DNA from: Dermacentor variabilis
Lineage: Eukaryota; Arthropoda; Arachnida; Ixodida; Ixodidae
DNA length: 64,000 nt
Direction of reading: 5' to 3'
Assembly (NCBI RefSeq): GCF_050947875.1
Contig: NC_134569.1
Span: forward strand, 19,133,631-19,197,630
Each line of letters starts with the position of its first letter. Positions within the stretch are counted from its first letter, which is position 1. The position numbers and the translations under genes are program-made. Positions 45,853-57,634 of this stretch are shown one piece after another. The notes under the pieces are model-generated. The model saw nothing but the letters and a program-made list of their open reading frames with translations, made no database searches and had not been told where the DNA came from.

Positions 45853-46457
45853 CAGGGTGTCCCAGCTAACTTTAGCCAGAGTTTTAAAATATGCAAATGC
45901 CAAATAGCTGAACAAAACCAAGGTAATGTTGTTTGCCGTCACTTGGAGATGCTCAAATATTTTTTTTCATTCCGCCTGGTTAGGTAATCAGTCTTAATTA
46001 TTTCATAAATTTCTGAAATATATATTTATATGATAAGTGTCAATGGTAAAATTGTAGCGCGACATGAAAAACTCCAGACACACCTTTCTGTTCCTCAATA
46101 CGTGCTACATAAGTGTTTTTCCGAGTGTGAAAGAATCCCGCCCCTCGAGGCACTTTAAGCATGTATTCCCGGGCTGGTTTCACGCTTGGAAAAACTTTTA
46201 TGTAGCACGTACTGAGGAACAAAAATCTGTGTCGGGAGTTTTCCATGGCGCTCTACAACTTTCTCATTGACACTTTAAATCTAATTATAATATTTGCGAA
46301 GTTCATTAAATAATTAGGACTCATTATCTAATTAGGCGTGATAAAATAATAATTTGAGTATCTCCGAGCGATGGCAAATAGCATTACCTTGGTTTTGGCC
46401 AGCTACGTGGCATTCGCATATTTTTAAGCTCTGGCTAAAGTTAGCTGGGACACCTCG
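45853..46457. mobile_element. Palindromic 605-bp TA-flanked element (MITE/foldback)
   Basis: The left end reads cagggtgtcccagctaactt and the right end, reverse-complemented, reads cgaggtgtcccagctaactt. TA flanks both ends (45851-45852, 46458-46459), as for Tc1/mariner insertions. Inverted similarity extends through almost the whole element, with arms of about 290 bp (for example tacgtgctacataagtgttt against the complement near 46192-46215). No coding capacity. Confidence 0.85.
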
Positions 46458-46479
46458 TATATCGAGAGAAGGTGCCTTG

Positions 46480-47375
46480 GATTTATTCCTACTATTTTAA
46501 GTGTGCGGGGATTGACCTGTTGACCACTGCAACTGCTGATGAGTAGCACCCATTAGTACTAGTAATTTACCCGATTGACCTGCTGACAGCTACAACGGCT
46601 GATTACACAACTTTAGTACTAATAAGCTAATTGTTTTTTACATTATCAAATAATGAAAATTCGAGGGGCACTGCGTTGACGAAATATCTTATGTGTATAT
46701 CTTATGTTCTAATAAAGAAAGAAAGAGTTACCCTACGTGGATGACTGCGGAAGCATTGCCACCACCAAAGGTTGAGGGTTCGACTCTCACCAACGATCGT
46801 GGGTGCTAGTGCCTTAATTAACTCAATATTAATTAACTTCGTCTTAATTATCGCGAAAGTAAGTGGGTTCGACTCCTACCAGTGGTCGTGAGTTCGAGTG
46901 TCATAATAAACTCTATCGTAATTAAATATGCGCCTTAATTCACTCTCCCTTAATTAACTTCGCCTTAATGAACACCAAAGGCACTGTGTTGGACTCCTAC
47001 TAAAGGTCCCGGGTTCGAGTGCCTTAACTATAATTTAAAAACTGGTATTAATTAACATCGCCCTAATTAACACCAACGGTCACGGGTTCGACTTCCACCA
47101 CTGGTCGTGGGTTGGAGTGCCTTAACTATATTTTAGTTAACTTTGCCTTAATTCGCCTAATTCACTTTGCCTTACCTGGCGTCGTCAACTGCCTTGATTG
47201 GCTCACTTGGACTCCCTTGACTTTTTGGACCATTGTGTGGTCGCGCTAATGCCGCCTCATGAATCATACAATGCGTTCGCATTAATAATTAATTAGTACT
47301 AATCAGCAACAGCTGATTACAGCTTTATACTAATCAGCTACTTACATTTACCCATCAGCAAGAGCTGATTAGTAA
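46480..47375. repeat. tRNA-B-box-like tandem repeat array and linked repeats
   Basis: Between 46770 and 47160 a degenerate unit recurs with cores such as ggttcgactctcacc, gggttcgactcctacc, cgggttcgagtgccttaa and cgggttcgacttccacc, separated by ttaattaacttcgccttaat. Each core resembles a Pol III B box (GGTTCGANTCC). On both sides (46515-46635 and 47290-47370) lie related agctgattagtactaat repeats. No complete tRNA cloverleaf is present. Confidence 0.75.
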
Positions 47376-49454
47376 AGCGCAGTGGACGTCCGGGGCTGCT
47401 GCGGCCTTGGACTAAGGACTCCACAGCGCATTCCGGGGGAGCGCAGCAGCATTTTCACAACTACGTAAAGTTCAATCAATCTGCTAAACGCAAAACTACA
47501 AGGACATTAAATAACGCATCGGTTAAAACACTTGCTGCGTTCGTAAGTTGCGCAGTCGGAGGACCCATGCACCTTCGCCAATGCAGAGCTGCACCTGAGT
47601 AGAGCTACCTGCGGCACTCCCGCCCTCTGATGGCAAACCAAGGCTCGAGGGCGCCCGCGATATACGGCGCCTACGGAGAGTTAAACAACTGAACGTAGTC
47701 CAGTAACGATGATCGTAACTACAGCCAGGGTCCTTGCTACAACGAAGCCAAGTCACAATCCCCGGAACAGCCTTGAAGGTTGGATAAAATGAAATTCGAT
47801 TAAATGTTTATGTTACCGTTGCGAATTCCATATCGAGAACTTCTGAAAACTAGGTTCGTATTGAAGGAACGCAAAACCCTGCAACTTGGTTGCGCGCAAG
47901 AGTAAGAGCACGCGTCCTTTGCATCGGCGCCTTTCTAGTGGCAAAAAGAAGCCCAACCACCAACCATGAAAACTGGTTAAATAGCGGAAGAAAAGTATTC
48001 GCTTTACCTTCCATGACGTCTCTTGTAACTACTGTATTATATTATTCTAGAGCGTTAAACGAAATCATTCCCCCTTTTGAATGCAGGTCGATTCGATACG
48101 ACTGTTCCGCAGCACCTAGTTGAAACGAATTATTGCGGCCTTCCCGGTCGAACACATCTTAACGAACCCCAAAGCATGTACGTGTGCGACCTAACACATG
48201 AGAGGACGTACTGACATGATATTTCAGATTGATTATACTATACCAGACATCCTCAAAATCCGGCATATTGTGAAATTTGTCATTTTGTCAACTTTTATTG
48301 ACACGGAGGGTTGCCGCACGCTCTCTGATTAGCTCGGAATGCTGCCACTAGTACATAATTTGAAATATGGTGGACCTTGACGATGTCCAGCACACGTGAC
48401 TAAGCAAGATAAACGCATCGTGAGATGGGTCCTGCCGATTTTTTATTCTTAGGGTTTTCCTTCTTTTTCTTTTTTGAAAGAAGGAAAGGTACTGGCAGAC
48501 TTCAAGGAAGTGTGATGCTGCCTCGACGGCTCGCTGTGAAGGCATCTTGTGTGCTATATAGCTGTAGCGTATAACAGTGAGCGAGGGCAGCACGCACTGC
48601 ATACGAAGCTGTCTTCGCGAACACCAGCACACTCATATGCCACATGCACAAGATAGTGAGAACAGATGCCTCAACATATCTTTCCTTTTCTAAATTCCGC
48701 TGGCATAGGCGCGTTATTTTGCAATAATAATCTTACAGTTTTCCTTCTTACCCTGTGTTGTTTGCGCGTGGAGCAATCTGAATGCATAGATAACTAAAAC
48801 AGTACCGCAAGCGGATATTGTTTCATTATTAGAAGATGTAATAAATGATCGAATCAGAGTGTGTGAATACATGACAGGAGCGCGGCAGAGACGATAGGCG
48901 ACGCGAGAAACTCGTTTGGACCTTTGCGTTGCGTCGAATGCGCACAATGCCCTCTGGAGTTCCCTGCATGCCACCACATTAGCCTTTTGACAGCTGTAAT
49001 TATCCGTGACCCCTCGCAAAAGCATTGCAGAACTTGCAGCGCTTACCTATCTACTAACGTGTAAGTCCAGAGGGAAGCTAGATAGAATGGTAGGGAAGAG
49101 GGGAAAGAGGAGGCAGCGAATGGGGGTAGAACGGACGCAGTCGCCAGACGATTGAATAACAGCCTTGCCACTCTTCCCTCGCAGTTCTTATACAAGGGGC
49201 AAGGGTTAGGGAAAGGATAAAGGTGACGTGAAAAGGCAAGGAAACGCTACTACAGTGGTTGCGGGCAAACGGCTTCAAGGTACGGTACGGCACGGTACGT
49301 TTCTGCAATTTCTTAAAAATAAACACTATGTAAATTTGTCAAGCCGACAACTTACGCAAGGCGTACAGAAGCGGAGCCGCATTAAAGCAGACGTATACGG
49401 TCTAGGCGACACCACGGAAGCGTTCACACGTCAAATCGACTCTGGTGCGCCCAC
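47376..49454. other. No gene recognised
   Basis: Mostly AT-rich. Short unrecognised frames at 47523-47756 (-), 48348-48632 (-) and 48714-49025 (-). Confidence 0.4.
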
Positions 49455-49682
49455 CGCGGTAACCTTACGGCTGTGGCATTGCTGGAGGTCGCGGATATGA
49501 TCCCGACCACTGCAGTCGCATTTCGGCGGGGCAAAATGAAGAACGTTCGTGCACTTAGATTTAACATTTAGGGACACGATAAAGAACACTCCGGTGTCAA
49601 AATTAATCCGGAGTCCGCCATTACGGCGTGTCCCATAATCCTATTGTTGTTTTGGCCTCTGCAGCCCCATAAATTTAATACT
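49455..49682 (+). mobile_element. Diverged Ruka-like SINE
   Basis: The body blocks match the copy at 4156-4364: gcatttcggcggggcaaaat, gtgcacttagattta, ataaagaacactccggtgtc, gtccgccattacggcgtg and ccccataaatttaat. The tRNA-like head is decayed. Confidence 0.7.
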
Positions 49683-50631
49683 ATTGCCATAGTGGAACCC
49701 AAACCTCACAGAGGTTATGAAGTATAGCGCACAACGACGACTCAAGCAAACACCTCCCCCTGTGTGTTCTGTGCACTACGCAGACAAAAAGCAGTGGTGA
49801 AAGCAAGGCAACATCTAATATTAATTCACCACTCTTGTCTAAGACTAAACATTGAAGAAATTAAACACAACATGTCACCGCTAATTATCGTGAATCAAAG
49901 CAAACAGCACATAAAACTTCGCTTACACCGATTCACACAGTGCTTGAGATCCGAATATTTTTATCTAGTATATTCATCCGAATATCTACTCATTGCGTAA
50001 TTCTTTATTTGATTGAGACATTATAAAATTCTGTACTAATATATGTAGAAAACTGTACTGAATGTAATATTTGGATGTTTTATTTATGCGTTCAGTGTGT
50101 GAACACAGTTATTGTTATAAATGTATACATTGAAGATTGAGTTATTAATTATACATATACAAACATGCTTTACATAAGTATATGCACACTGAACCTGTTG
50201 TATTTCTCATTGACACATGATACAGTCAAATCGACACCTGCCGTGGTCTCGAATGAAGACTGACTGTATTGAAAATAAATAAATGCGCCAATAATTGCCA
50301 GAGCTGCGTCATAAAAAAGTACATCCACATATTTCGTGTTGCTGTGATGACTCAGTAAGGACTGAACAAGAGAGTGTTGACGATGGGCTTAATTTTCAGA
50401 TGTACTATAAAGCGCTTTTTTGCTACGTTCAGTTGCTAACAGGTCGATATCTCATTCAAACGATCACGGATGAGTCTTTTAGCGATTTGCTGTAGACAGA
50501 TTGCCTGTAGTTCTGTTTCTTTTATTACACTCGTGTATATTTTGATGCCATTGAACTAAATATGTCAAATAAGCTCTACGGAAGCAAGGAAAGGTGGTGG
50601 AATTTTCAAGAAAGGGACAAATTGGCATCCA
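49683..50631. other. No gene recognised
   Basis: AT-rich, no supported feature. Confidence 0.4.
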
Positions 50632-50815
50632 CTAGACCGTAGCATGAAGCTACAAAGAGCGACCACCCCGTAAGGGCGTAAGTCCCCGGGTTCGATTACC
50701 AGATCAGGGCAAAATTTTGCTTCAACTGCTACAATGCTTTGTTCCTGTGAAACTCGCCTGGGTTCCCTTTGTGACTTCGTGCTACAGTCTAGGTGGTTGC
50801 CAATTTTCCCTTCCT
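50632..50815 (+). mobile_element. Possible second tRNA-derived SINE type
   Basis: The head region contains ccccgggttcgattaccaga (B-box-like). The body (gcttcaactgctacaatgct, ggttccctttgtgacttcgtgc, ggttgccaattttccc) resembles another tick SINE from memory. Boundaries are approximate. Confidence 0.4.
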
Positions 50816-52298
50816 AGCACTGAACTAGAATATAAAATGCGGGAGGGTAAGCAATAACGCCGCATAGTTCTTAAAGTACACCAAATCAAAACTAACTTTA
50901 TTGAGCACCACACGGGTATCTATAGGGGCGCAGACAAAAGGCATTGCAAAAGGCCTCGTCCAATCTCTTTCAAGCAGCGCTCGTGCTGTCTGCTTCCTTT
51001 CTCGTTCGTCTATTTAGCCCAGTTTTCTTAGATGGATTCATACCGTTGAGCTCGCGTTCAAGCACTTACCTATGCAAAAGCTTGACTAGGGGTCCGCATA
51101 CCCTACAGAAAACGTGGACCTTGCGGGGATAGCGCTTTTTTTAAAGTAAAAAGTAAAGCAGTCCAGTCACACTGCATGCTCACAAAGGTAAGATTGCACA
51201 ACACTTAATGACAATGAAATGCAGTAAAAAATTAATGTGCAAAATCTGCGTGGCAAGAAAAACTGCACTAGACGGAGAAAGAATTGTAATTATTCACAAA
51301 AATTACCGAAATAATGTATAGGCAATAAGAACATAAACAAACCATGGCAAAATATAAAAGGCAAAGCAGCAACAAACATCTTTGGAAAATATGCATTAGC
51401 TTTGGCGCAATTGGATTATTTAGTCGTTTCCGCAGACAGTATTCACTGCGAACCTCGCTCAGAAGGGCGCAGGCCGTGTCACGATCACTGTTTGCGGGCT
51501 GCGGGCCAGGTTATACGTCGTCCGCAGCGCAACGGCCTGTCTCGCCCACCCGTCACCGGACTGCAGCACTTTGGCATAAAGTGGTAAATGATTTTGCAGA
51601 GCTATCTTGGGGCATTAGACTAAGTTCACCTTTACTTATTTATCACTTATCATGCTCTGCTTAGCTGTCATGCTGCGCGCGCTCTTTTGCGAGCGGAGAG
51701 AAACGTTGTAACGGTGCACTGTAAACCAAGTTACACCCTTACGCCCTTAAAACTCCCTTACGCCCTTAAATGGGTGTGAGTTATACACATAAAACACTAT
51801 TGCACAGATCTGGAGCGTGAGTGCAACGCGAGGAAGACGAAAAATAAAGGCATGTAGTATTCGAGCAACCATTGTGTAGTATGTTGATACAATAGAGTAC
51901 ATACGTATATCACATAAATACTAGTTCACACAAGTTAAAATTATCAGTTTTCATTGAAATTTCTCAAAGTTATTATTATTTTTTATTTACCCCTTGCACC
52001 GCTCGATTCATGGCGGATCCCCCAGAGTGGTTTGCGCCAGGTCATTGAGGTACAACAGCAACGACAAGATGTTTGCCTGCGCTCGTAACCTCCTGCGCGT
52101 GTCATACTCTTATGCACTTTCTATATGCGCGCCAAGTTCTAGCAAGCTGACTTATAGATGGGGTGCTTTCTTTTTTAGTTGTTGCAGAGTTCAAAACCTT
52201 GGGCTGGACTGCTCTAAGAGGCGGAAATTACTTGCGCGATAAATCGAAATGCATAATCGACTAATTATTTGCCCTAATTTCTCTAACTTTTATCTAAT
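50816..52298. other. No gene recognised
   Basis: Unrecognised frames only. A short repeated motif occurs at 51734-51770 (cccttacgcccttaaa twice). Confidence 0.35.
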
Positions 52299-52493
52299 TA
52301 TACTTCATCATCATCATCATCAGCCTGGTAACGCCCACTGCAGGGCAAAGGCCTCTCCCATACTTCTCCAACCACCCCGGTCATGTACTAATTGTGGCCA
52401 TCTTGTTCCTGCAAACTTCTTAATATGCATTCCCTCACCTAACTTTCTGCCGCCCCCTGCTACGCTTCCCTTCCTTCCCTTCCCTATACTTCA
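52299..52493 (-). mobile_element. Short RTE LINE insertion with 9-bp target duplication
   Basis: 177 bp of RTE 3' end on the minus strand (tail as catcatcatcat on plus, then gcctggtaacgcccactgca) lie between exact copies of tatacttca (52299-52307 and 52485-52493). A strongly 5'-truncated, clean target-primed insertion. Confidence 0.9.
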
Positions 52494-53116
52494 CTGCATA
52501 TATATTGGAATTCACTAAGTGCAGCCGGTGAGATCGCGAGGCATATGTCGATACACTTGGAACAAATTCTGGGGATGATATGCATTCCCAAAATACGCAA
52601 CGAAATGTATTGGCGTTCCACTTATTTTCTAGCTTCAATACATAAAAAGGCACTTTGTTAAAAAAGTAAAGGAAATAACCAGTGCGTTTTTATTGCAAGT
52701 TTGGCGGCGCTTATCCCAAAACTAGTGCTATAATTTCAAAATCCGTTCCACGTGTATGTGCCACGAGAACTCACTGGCTTCAATTCGGGAATCGCAATAT
52801 GCGCCATAAATTAATACGTTAATTAAAACGTTGATTAGAGAAATGTCCTCATTATTCAAATATGTATATTGATTTCTTGCATATATATACGTATACCCGC
52901 TTCTTGGAGTGATTCAGCTCAATGAGTCGATTTGTGCTATTGCCGTACAGGCGATTTTTTTTTCGAAATTCTGTTAACGTTTAAAAAATACATAAAAATC
53001 GAGCACACATGCTGGTATAAATATATTTGACAAAAACTTTTTGAAGTGGTTATTTTTATGGCTACACAGCTAACGGCGACGCGTTCAATTGTGTTTAATT
53101 TCATCCTACAAAATAT
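52494..53116. other. No gene recognised
   Basis: AT-rich sequence, no supported feature. Confidence 0.4.
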
Positions 53117-53276
53117 TGCTACGGAACAGTGTTGGCGAGGACGAAGAGGCGAGCAGTGTGAAGAAGACGAGGACGATTGGAGGCTAGCGCGGGCTGTTGC
53201 CTCTTGGCCAAGTGCGGCGTATTCCCTTGTAAATATACTTGTATATAGCTTTTCGTCTGCGTCTTCCTACGTAACA
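53117..53276 (-). repeat. Short LTR, 160 bp
   Basis: On the minus strand it starts tgttacgtaggaag and ends ctgttccgtagca, giving TG...CA with related inverted ends. It contains a TATA-like ctatatacaag. No duplication of flanking bases was found. It lies directly next to a retropepsin remnant on the same strand. Confidence 0.55.
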
Positions 53277-53284
53277 AGTCAGTG

Positions 53285-53768
53285 CCGAAGGTGGCAAGCG
53301 AACGAAGTCGACGGAACTAAGGCGACTGGGGTGTGGTTCAGCGGGATCCAGAACAGGCAGGTCAAGGCGGAGAGTACTGGCGGAACGATCGATGAGAGCA
53401 GAATGTGCGGAGAGAAAGTCTAAGCCGAGGATGATGTCGGGGGGACAGTGGGCGATGACTGTGAATAGCACGGTAGTGGAGCGATCGGAGAAGGAGACGC
53501 GGGCTGCACACATACCAATTACGGGGGCTGTTCCGCCATCTGTGACACGGACAACAGGCGTCGTGGCGGGCGTGATTATTTTCTTCAGGCAGTTACGAAG
53601 GTCAGCGCTCATTACCGACAAATGCGCCCCAGTGTCTATAAGAGCAGATACAGAAACACCGTCGACTTGCAGGTCAAGAATGTTCAGATGAGTGGGCAAC
53701 GTCAGTAGAGGATTTGGCGGCGTAGGGAGCAATGCAGCGTCACCTCGAGGCACTGCAATATCATGCAA
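53285..53768 (-). pseudogene. Orphan Gypsy retropepsin (aspartic protease) remnant
   Basis: The frame includes the active site VSALIDTGAHLSVMS (DTG) and the second conserved block DIILGLDFLSAHSALID, the ILG flap-to-core motif of retroviral-type proteases. Sequence after about 53285 reads into the neighbouring LTR. RT, RNase H and integrase, which should lie between protease and 3' LTR, are missing, so the element suffered a large internal deletion or a rearrangement. Confidence 0.75.
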
Positions 53769-55350
53769 TATTAATGTTTGTATACCACTAAAGTAGCAAC
53801 TTTAATCTCATACAATGCTTACTTTTAGGCGCTACACGACTCACAACACACGCCAAAGTGCGAGCACCAAATCAGGCGGATACACGGAGTGAGGCCTGAT
53901 TCACGCAGCCGTCATCCGCACCGTCCCTTCACCCTCAAGACAGCGGCCTCTGTCAGAGTAGACAAAGACCTCTTCCAGTACGTAAGAACAACGAAGAGAG
54001 GAACAGATACAAAAGGACAGCATAAAAGGCGGAACGCTGGACAAAAGAAACTGCACTTAATTCATTCCATTTTTTCGTACGAGATGGCTTTGTGTAAGTT
54101 CCAACTAGGCCCAACTCTCTGCCTTCCTCGCTGGTCGGTTCCTCGCGAACGTGGCGCTGAGCCAAGCATGCTCCCAACGTTGCCGGCGTCCCTTTTATTG
54201 GCTGCAGCAAATTTTAAAAATTGGAGCAATCTAAATAATGGTGACGTTATTGTTAGTGTTCGAGTATACAGATTGACCTCAACTTCAAGATAAGGAGTAA
54301 TTCGGGCAGTTATATGCGTAATTAAGGAAGTTACGTAAATAGCTCTTAATTATTGATCTTATGTGATTAAGGTAACTGAGCCTTTTGACCCCGTCCTCGG
54401 AAGTATATAGCTGAGTGAGGAAATGTTCATTAAACAAGCTCATGTAAGAGCTACGCGAACAAATATTTCACATCCGAAGGCTCTCTGAAAGCGAAACTGT
54501 CCCGGAAAAATATCGCCCATGACGTCAGTATCACCGCCCATGCGCCGCCTAGAATTTCGTCATACGTCAGTGTGACGTCACGGATTTCAAAGTGTTTTTT
54601 CGTACTTGGGCCGTTGTAGGACTCGTTAAACATTTTGAAACTTGCTAAGTTGAGTCTTTAGCTCTTTTATGGCACAATGTAGTCCAGCTTTACTGATGAA
54701 ACGTTAACTATGTGTGATGTCACGGTGAGATAGTGCGGGAACTTGAAGGCAGCGTCGCCACCTCCGTTTCATTTGTGCGTCTTTTGTGGCTTTCCAAGTT
54801 TCTTCTCACGGCAAGTTATTGGTACCTTTTTGGCATTGTAGAAGGGATAATTCAGCTTGGCATGAAATTTTCAGAATTACACCAGTTAGGAGATATGCGC
54901 CTACATATTTCGTCACACATTTCGCCAAACAATATCTCGAAACTAGTATCCTCTTGGAAGTTCATTTCAAGTGGATACGTTTTGCAACCACACCGGCTAC
55001 AACTCGTAAATAGCAACATGAGCTATAAGTTAACTGACTACGAATTTAATAAGTGCATTTCTGTTAATTAGTTAAATATGTTTTTTGAATTTTTGTGTAA
55101 GTAATGTCAGCCTCTTCGAATACTATGATACAGCTCAAAGATAAGAATTATGCTATCTGCCATTGGCGATTTTTCAAAATTCAGTAGAAGTTAAGAATGA
55201 TAACTCTGTATATACCGCACAGGCGCTGCATGCGTCATCTTTAGCCACCATCCGTCTACTAGCACGTGGTGCGGGCCATTGTTAGCCAAGACAATTTTCA
55301 TCTCTGACAATCACGTGTAGTACTTCCCCAGACGGTATGCAATGTATACC
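53769..55350. other. No gene recognised
   Basis: Short unrecognised frames, AT-rich. Confidence 0.4.
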
Positions 55351-55592
55351 ATCACCTGCATGGAGGAAGGAAAAATATAGGAAGGAGCACTGCGTCACGC
55401 AGCCAGCCTTGGGAAGCGAAAGCTCCATGAAGCCACAGTGGTGGCCCAACACGTGACCTCTTGCGTCGAGATCCCGGAGAAAGAATCGAGATTTGCTGAG
55501 ACGTTTCATTCCCAGTAGCTATGCCAGTAGTTTTTATTCGGTGCGCGTTTGTTCGGCTGCCCTGCCATGACTCTGCCTGCAGAGAGGGAACA
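55351..55592 (+). repeat. Dispersed repeat, homologous to 41924-42180
   Basis: Same order of shared blocks as the 41.9-kb copy, with a few small deletions. It ends about 150 bp before a THAP remnant. Confidence 0.75.
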
Positions 55593-55744
55593 CTATTCGC
55601 GCTTTACAGATACGCGGATTTTTCCGGAACCCGGAAGGGGGTGATGGATTTCCCGCTCACGCGGTTTCTGCAGCTGTGTTGGCGTTTTGGTACTCTTGCA
55701 TATGGAAAAAAAAAAGAAAGTCGACCAGCGAAGAGCAAAAACGC

Positions 55745-55932
55745 ATGTGCAGTGTGCCACAATGCACAACTCGTGCAATATTGGGAAAAGTATTGGGAAA
55801 AGCACCACTAAATTTCCAAAAGAAAAAAAAAAACGGAGGAAGTTGCGGGCGATCAAGCTCCGCATCGGGAAGCAAGTGAGCGAGGAAATGGTCGTATGTA
55901 GCGAGCATCTCAACAAAGACGACCTCTTTTAG
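55745..55932 (+). pseudogene. THAP domain remnant with one frameshift
   Basis: The start MCSVPQCTTR shows the C-x4-C of a THAP finger. After a shift in the A-rich stretch near 55815, the second half continues in another frame to VVCSEHLNKDDLF and a TAG at 55930-55932, giving C-x2-H and the usual acidic end. The central tryptophan is not evident. Likely part of a decayed P-element-like transposon. Confidence 0.55.
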
Positions 55933-57145
55933 GGCCACCTTGGTGAATGTAGTTGACTGTTGCTCAATGATTTCGTTATATTTTTGTGGCGAGCCCTTAC
56001 GAAAGCGGCTGAGCAGAAACGCCGTGCCTTCGCTCAAGATCACGCTGCGGTCCCACGAAGCAAGAGTGAGACCTATAGGGTTGCCCGAAGAACGCCCTCT
56101 ACAGATTCCCAGAGTAAATTTAAGTACGCAAGTGTCACCGTTCGTTAAGTTTTCTGCCTGCACTCGCGCTGTTTTGGCAAATACTATGCGACGGTGCCTG
56201 ACGCTGCGTCGCGAGCACTGCAAACTAGAGAACGTATTCCGCAACTGTTCTTAGTCGTTTTGTGTGAGAATCAAACAGGCGGTATATGCACAAGGCGCTC
56301 GCTATATATATATATTTTTTTTTTGGCTGTAGTGAAACGTGTATACCGATCGGAGGTCGAGCGCACACGTTTCTAATTTTGTATTTTTGTTTTGTCTTAA
56401 CGCAGCTCTTCTATAACAATGTTGCCGGAAACAATGGCCAGGATTACGTACCTGAAGTGGTCATTTATGAAGATTGCGCATGCGAGCTTCCCTATAGCAC
56501 GCGAAAACGCTAATCGTGCTGGAAACGGGGCGCGCTGGCATACCTCATCGTCTCGCTCATATATTGTAAATCGGCGCTACTGAAATGTTTCCGTGTTATC
56601 TGACATCTTATTAACAAGCATACCGCAGCTAAGCCGGTGCATGGAGCAATTTATCTGGTCGTGAATGCACAACGTTTATTTTATGCAGCGGCAGGGGGGG
56701 GGGGGGGTAGTGCGCTTTATTTACATCCGAGCGCTGCCGATTAACTGCTTGGCGTCAATTCTTGTACATCACGTATAGATTACAAAACGTAAGGAGAAAT
56801 AGTGATCTTTACGGCGCCGGTTACATTGCAGAGTTGAACTTTTATAGTATGCGGCGGGGCCTATCGCGCCGCTTGTCTGCAGGCAGAACCACTCGACCTG
56901 GACAGCCGCGCTTGTAGTCTCTTGTGCTTCACACCATATTATATGGCGAGCGTTAAACGTAGCCTCTCCCTCTACAACACATCTCTGCGTTTCCTTAGCA
57001 ATGTCAAGGATCGCGCTAAAGATTCCAGAGGCCCCTAAGCCGCCTACTTCTGGAGATGCGCACGCTTTCGTATCGCCTTCATCACCTCTATCCCCGCCAT
57101 ATTGAAACGTTCTCCGCGCCACCTATAGGCGCTGGAAAGTGCGAA
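55933..57145. other. No gene recognised
   Basis: Contains short (ta)n and poly-T tracts near 56300-56325 and a G run near 56694-56707. No supported gene. Confidence 0.4.
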
Positions 57146-57318
57146 TACTCGCGGACAACTTTCTGCGGCTATGAAGGGAAAGCTGCGGATGTAAAGCGCG
57201 CACAAGTGAGAGAGCTTCTGGAAAGAGTCCCACGTTTTCTTCCACGTTAGTTTAAGCTGGGGAAGAGATAACATTCACACCTTATTAGCAACAGTTTAAT
57301 ACGACAGAACACACCACT
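57146..57318 (-). repeat. Copy of the 10.9-kb repeat family
   Basis: The reverse complement matches 10931-11103 over about 170 bp, including cagctttcccttcatagccg against agctttcccttcatagccac. Confidence 0.75.
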
Positions 57319-57630
57319 GAGTTTAAAAGTTTACTTATTTTGCGGCCATAAGCGTATCTACCGAGGGGGGGGAGGCAAGGGGCACTTGCCCCCCACTTTC
57401 GAGGGGGGGAGGAAGTACGTCATTTGCTCCCCACCTCACTTTTTAAAGCGGACACTTTCGGCTGCGCGCTGGAAAGCCGAACAAAACTACAGCTGAAGCT
57501 AAATTTTCTTCCTTAATAGAGTGACCACATAAGTAATGCTTTTCTTTACTGCGTATCCCCTGCTTGGACAGCGAGGATTGTCTTCTGCGCCTTCTCGGGA
57601 CGCCCTGTAGCGGATGACGCGCGGGATTGG
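57319..57630. other. No gene; C/G homopolymer-rich segment
   Basis: Contains clustered G and C runs at 57365-57410. No coding signal. Confidence 0.4.
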
Positions 57631-57634
57631 CCGT

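Noticed and set aside
46725..47165. tRNA genes
   Set aside because: Only B-box-like cores recur. No A box at proper spacing and no cloverleaf with acceptor stem could be drawn.
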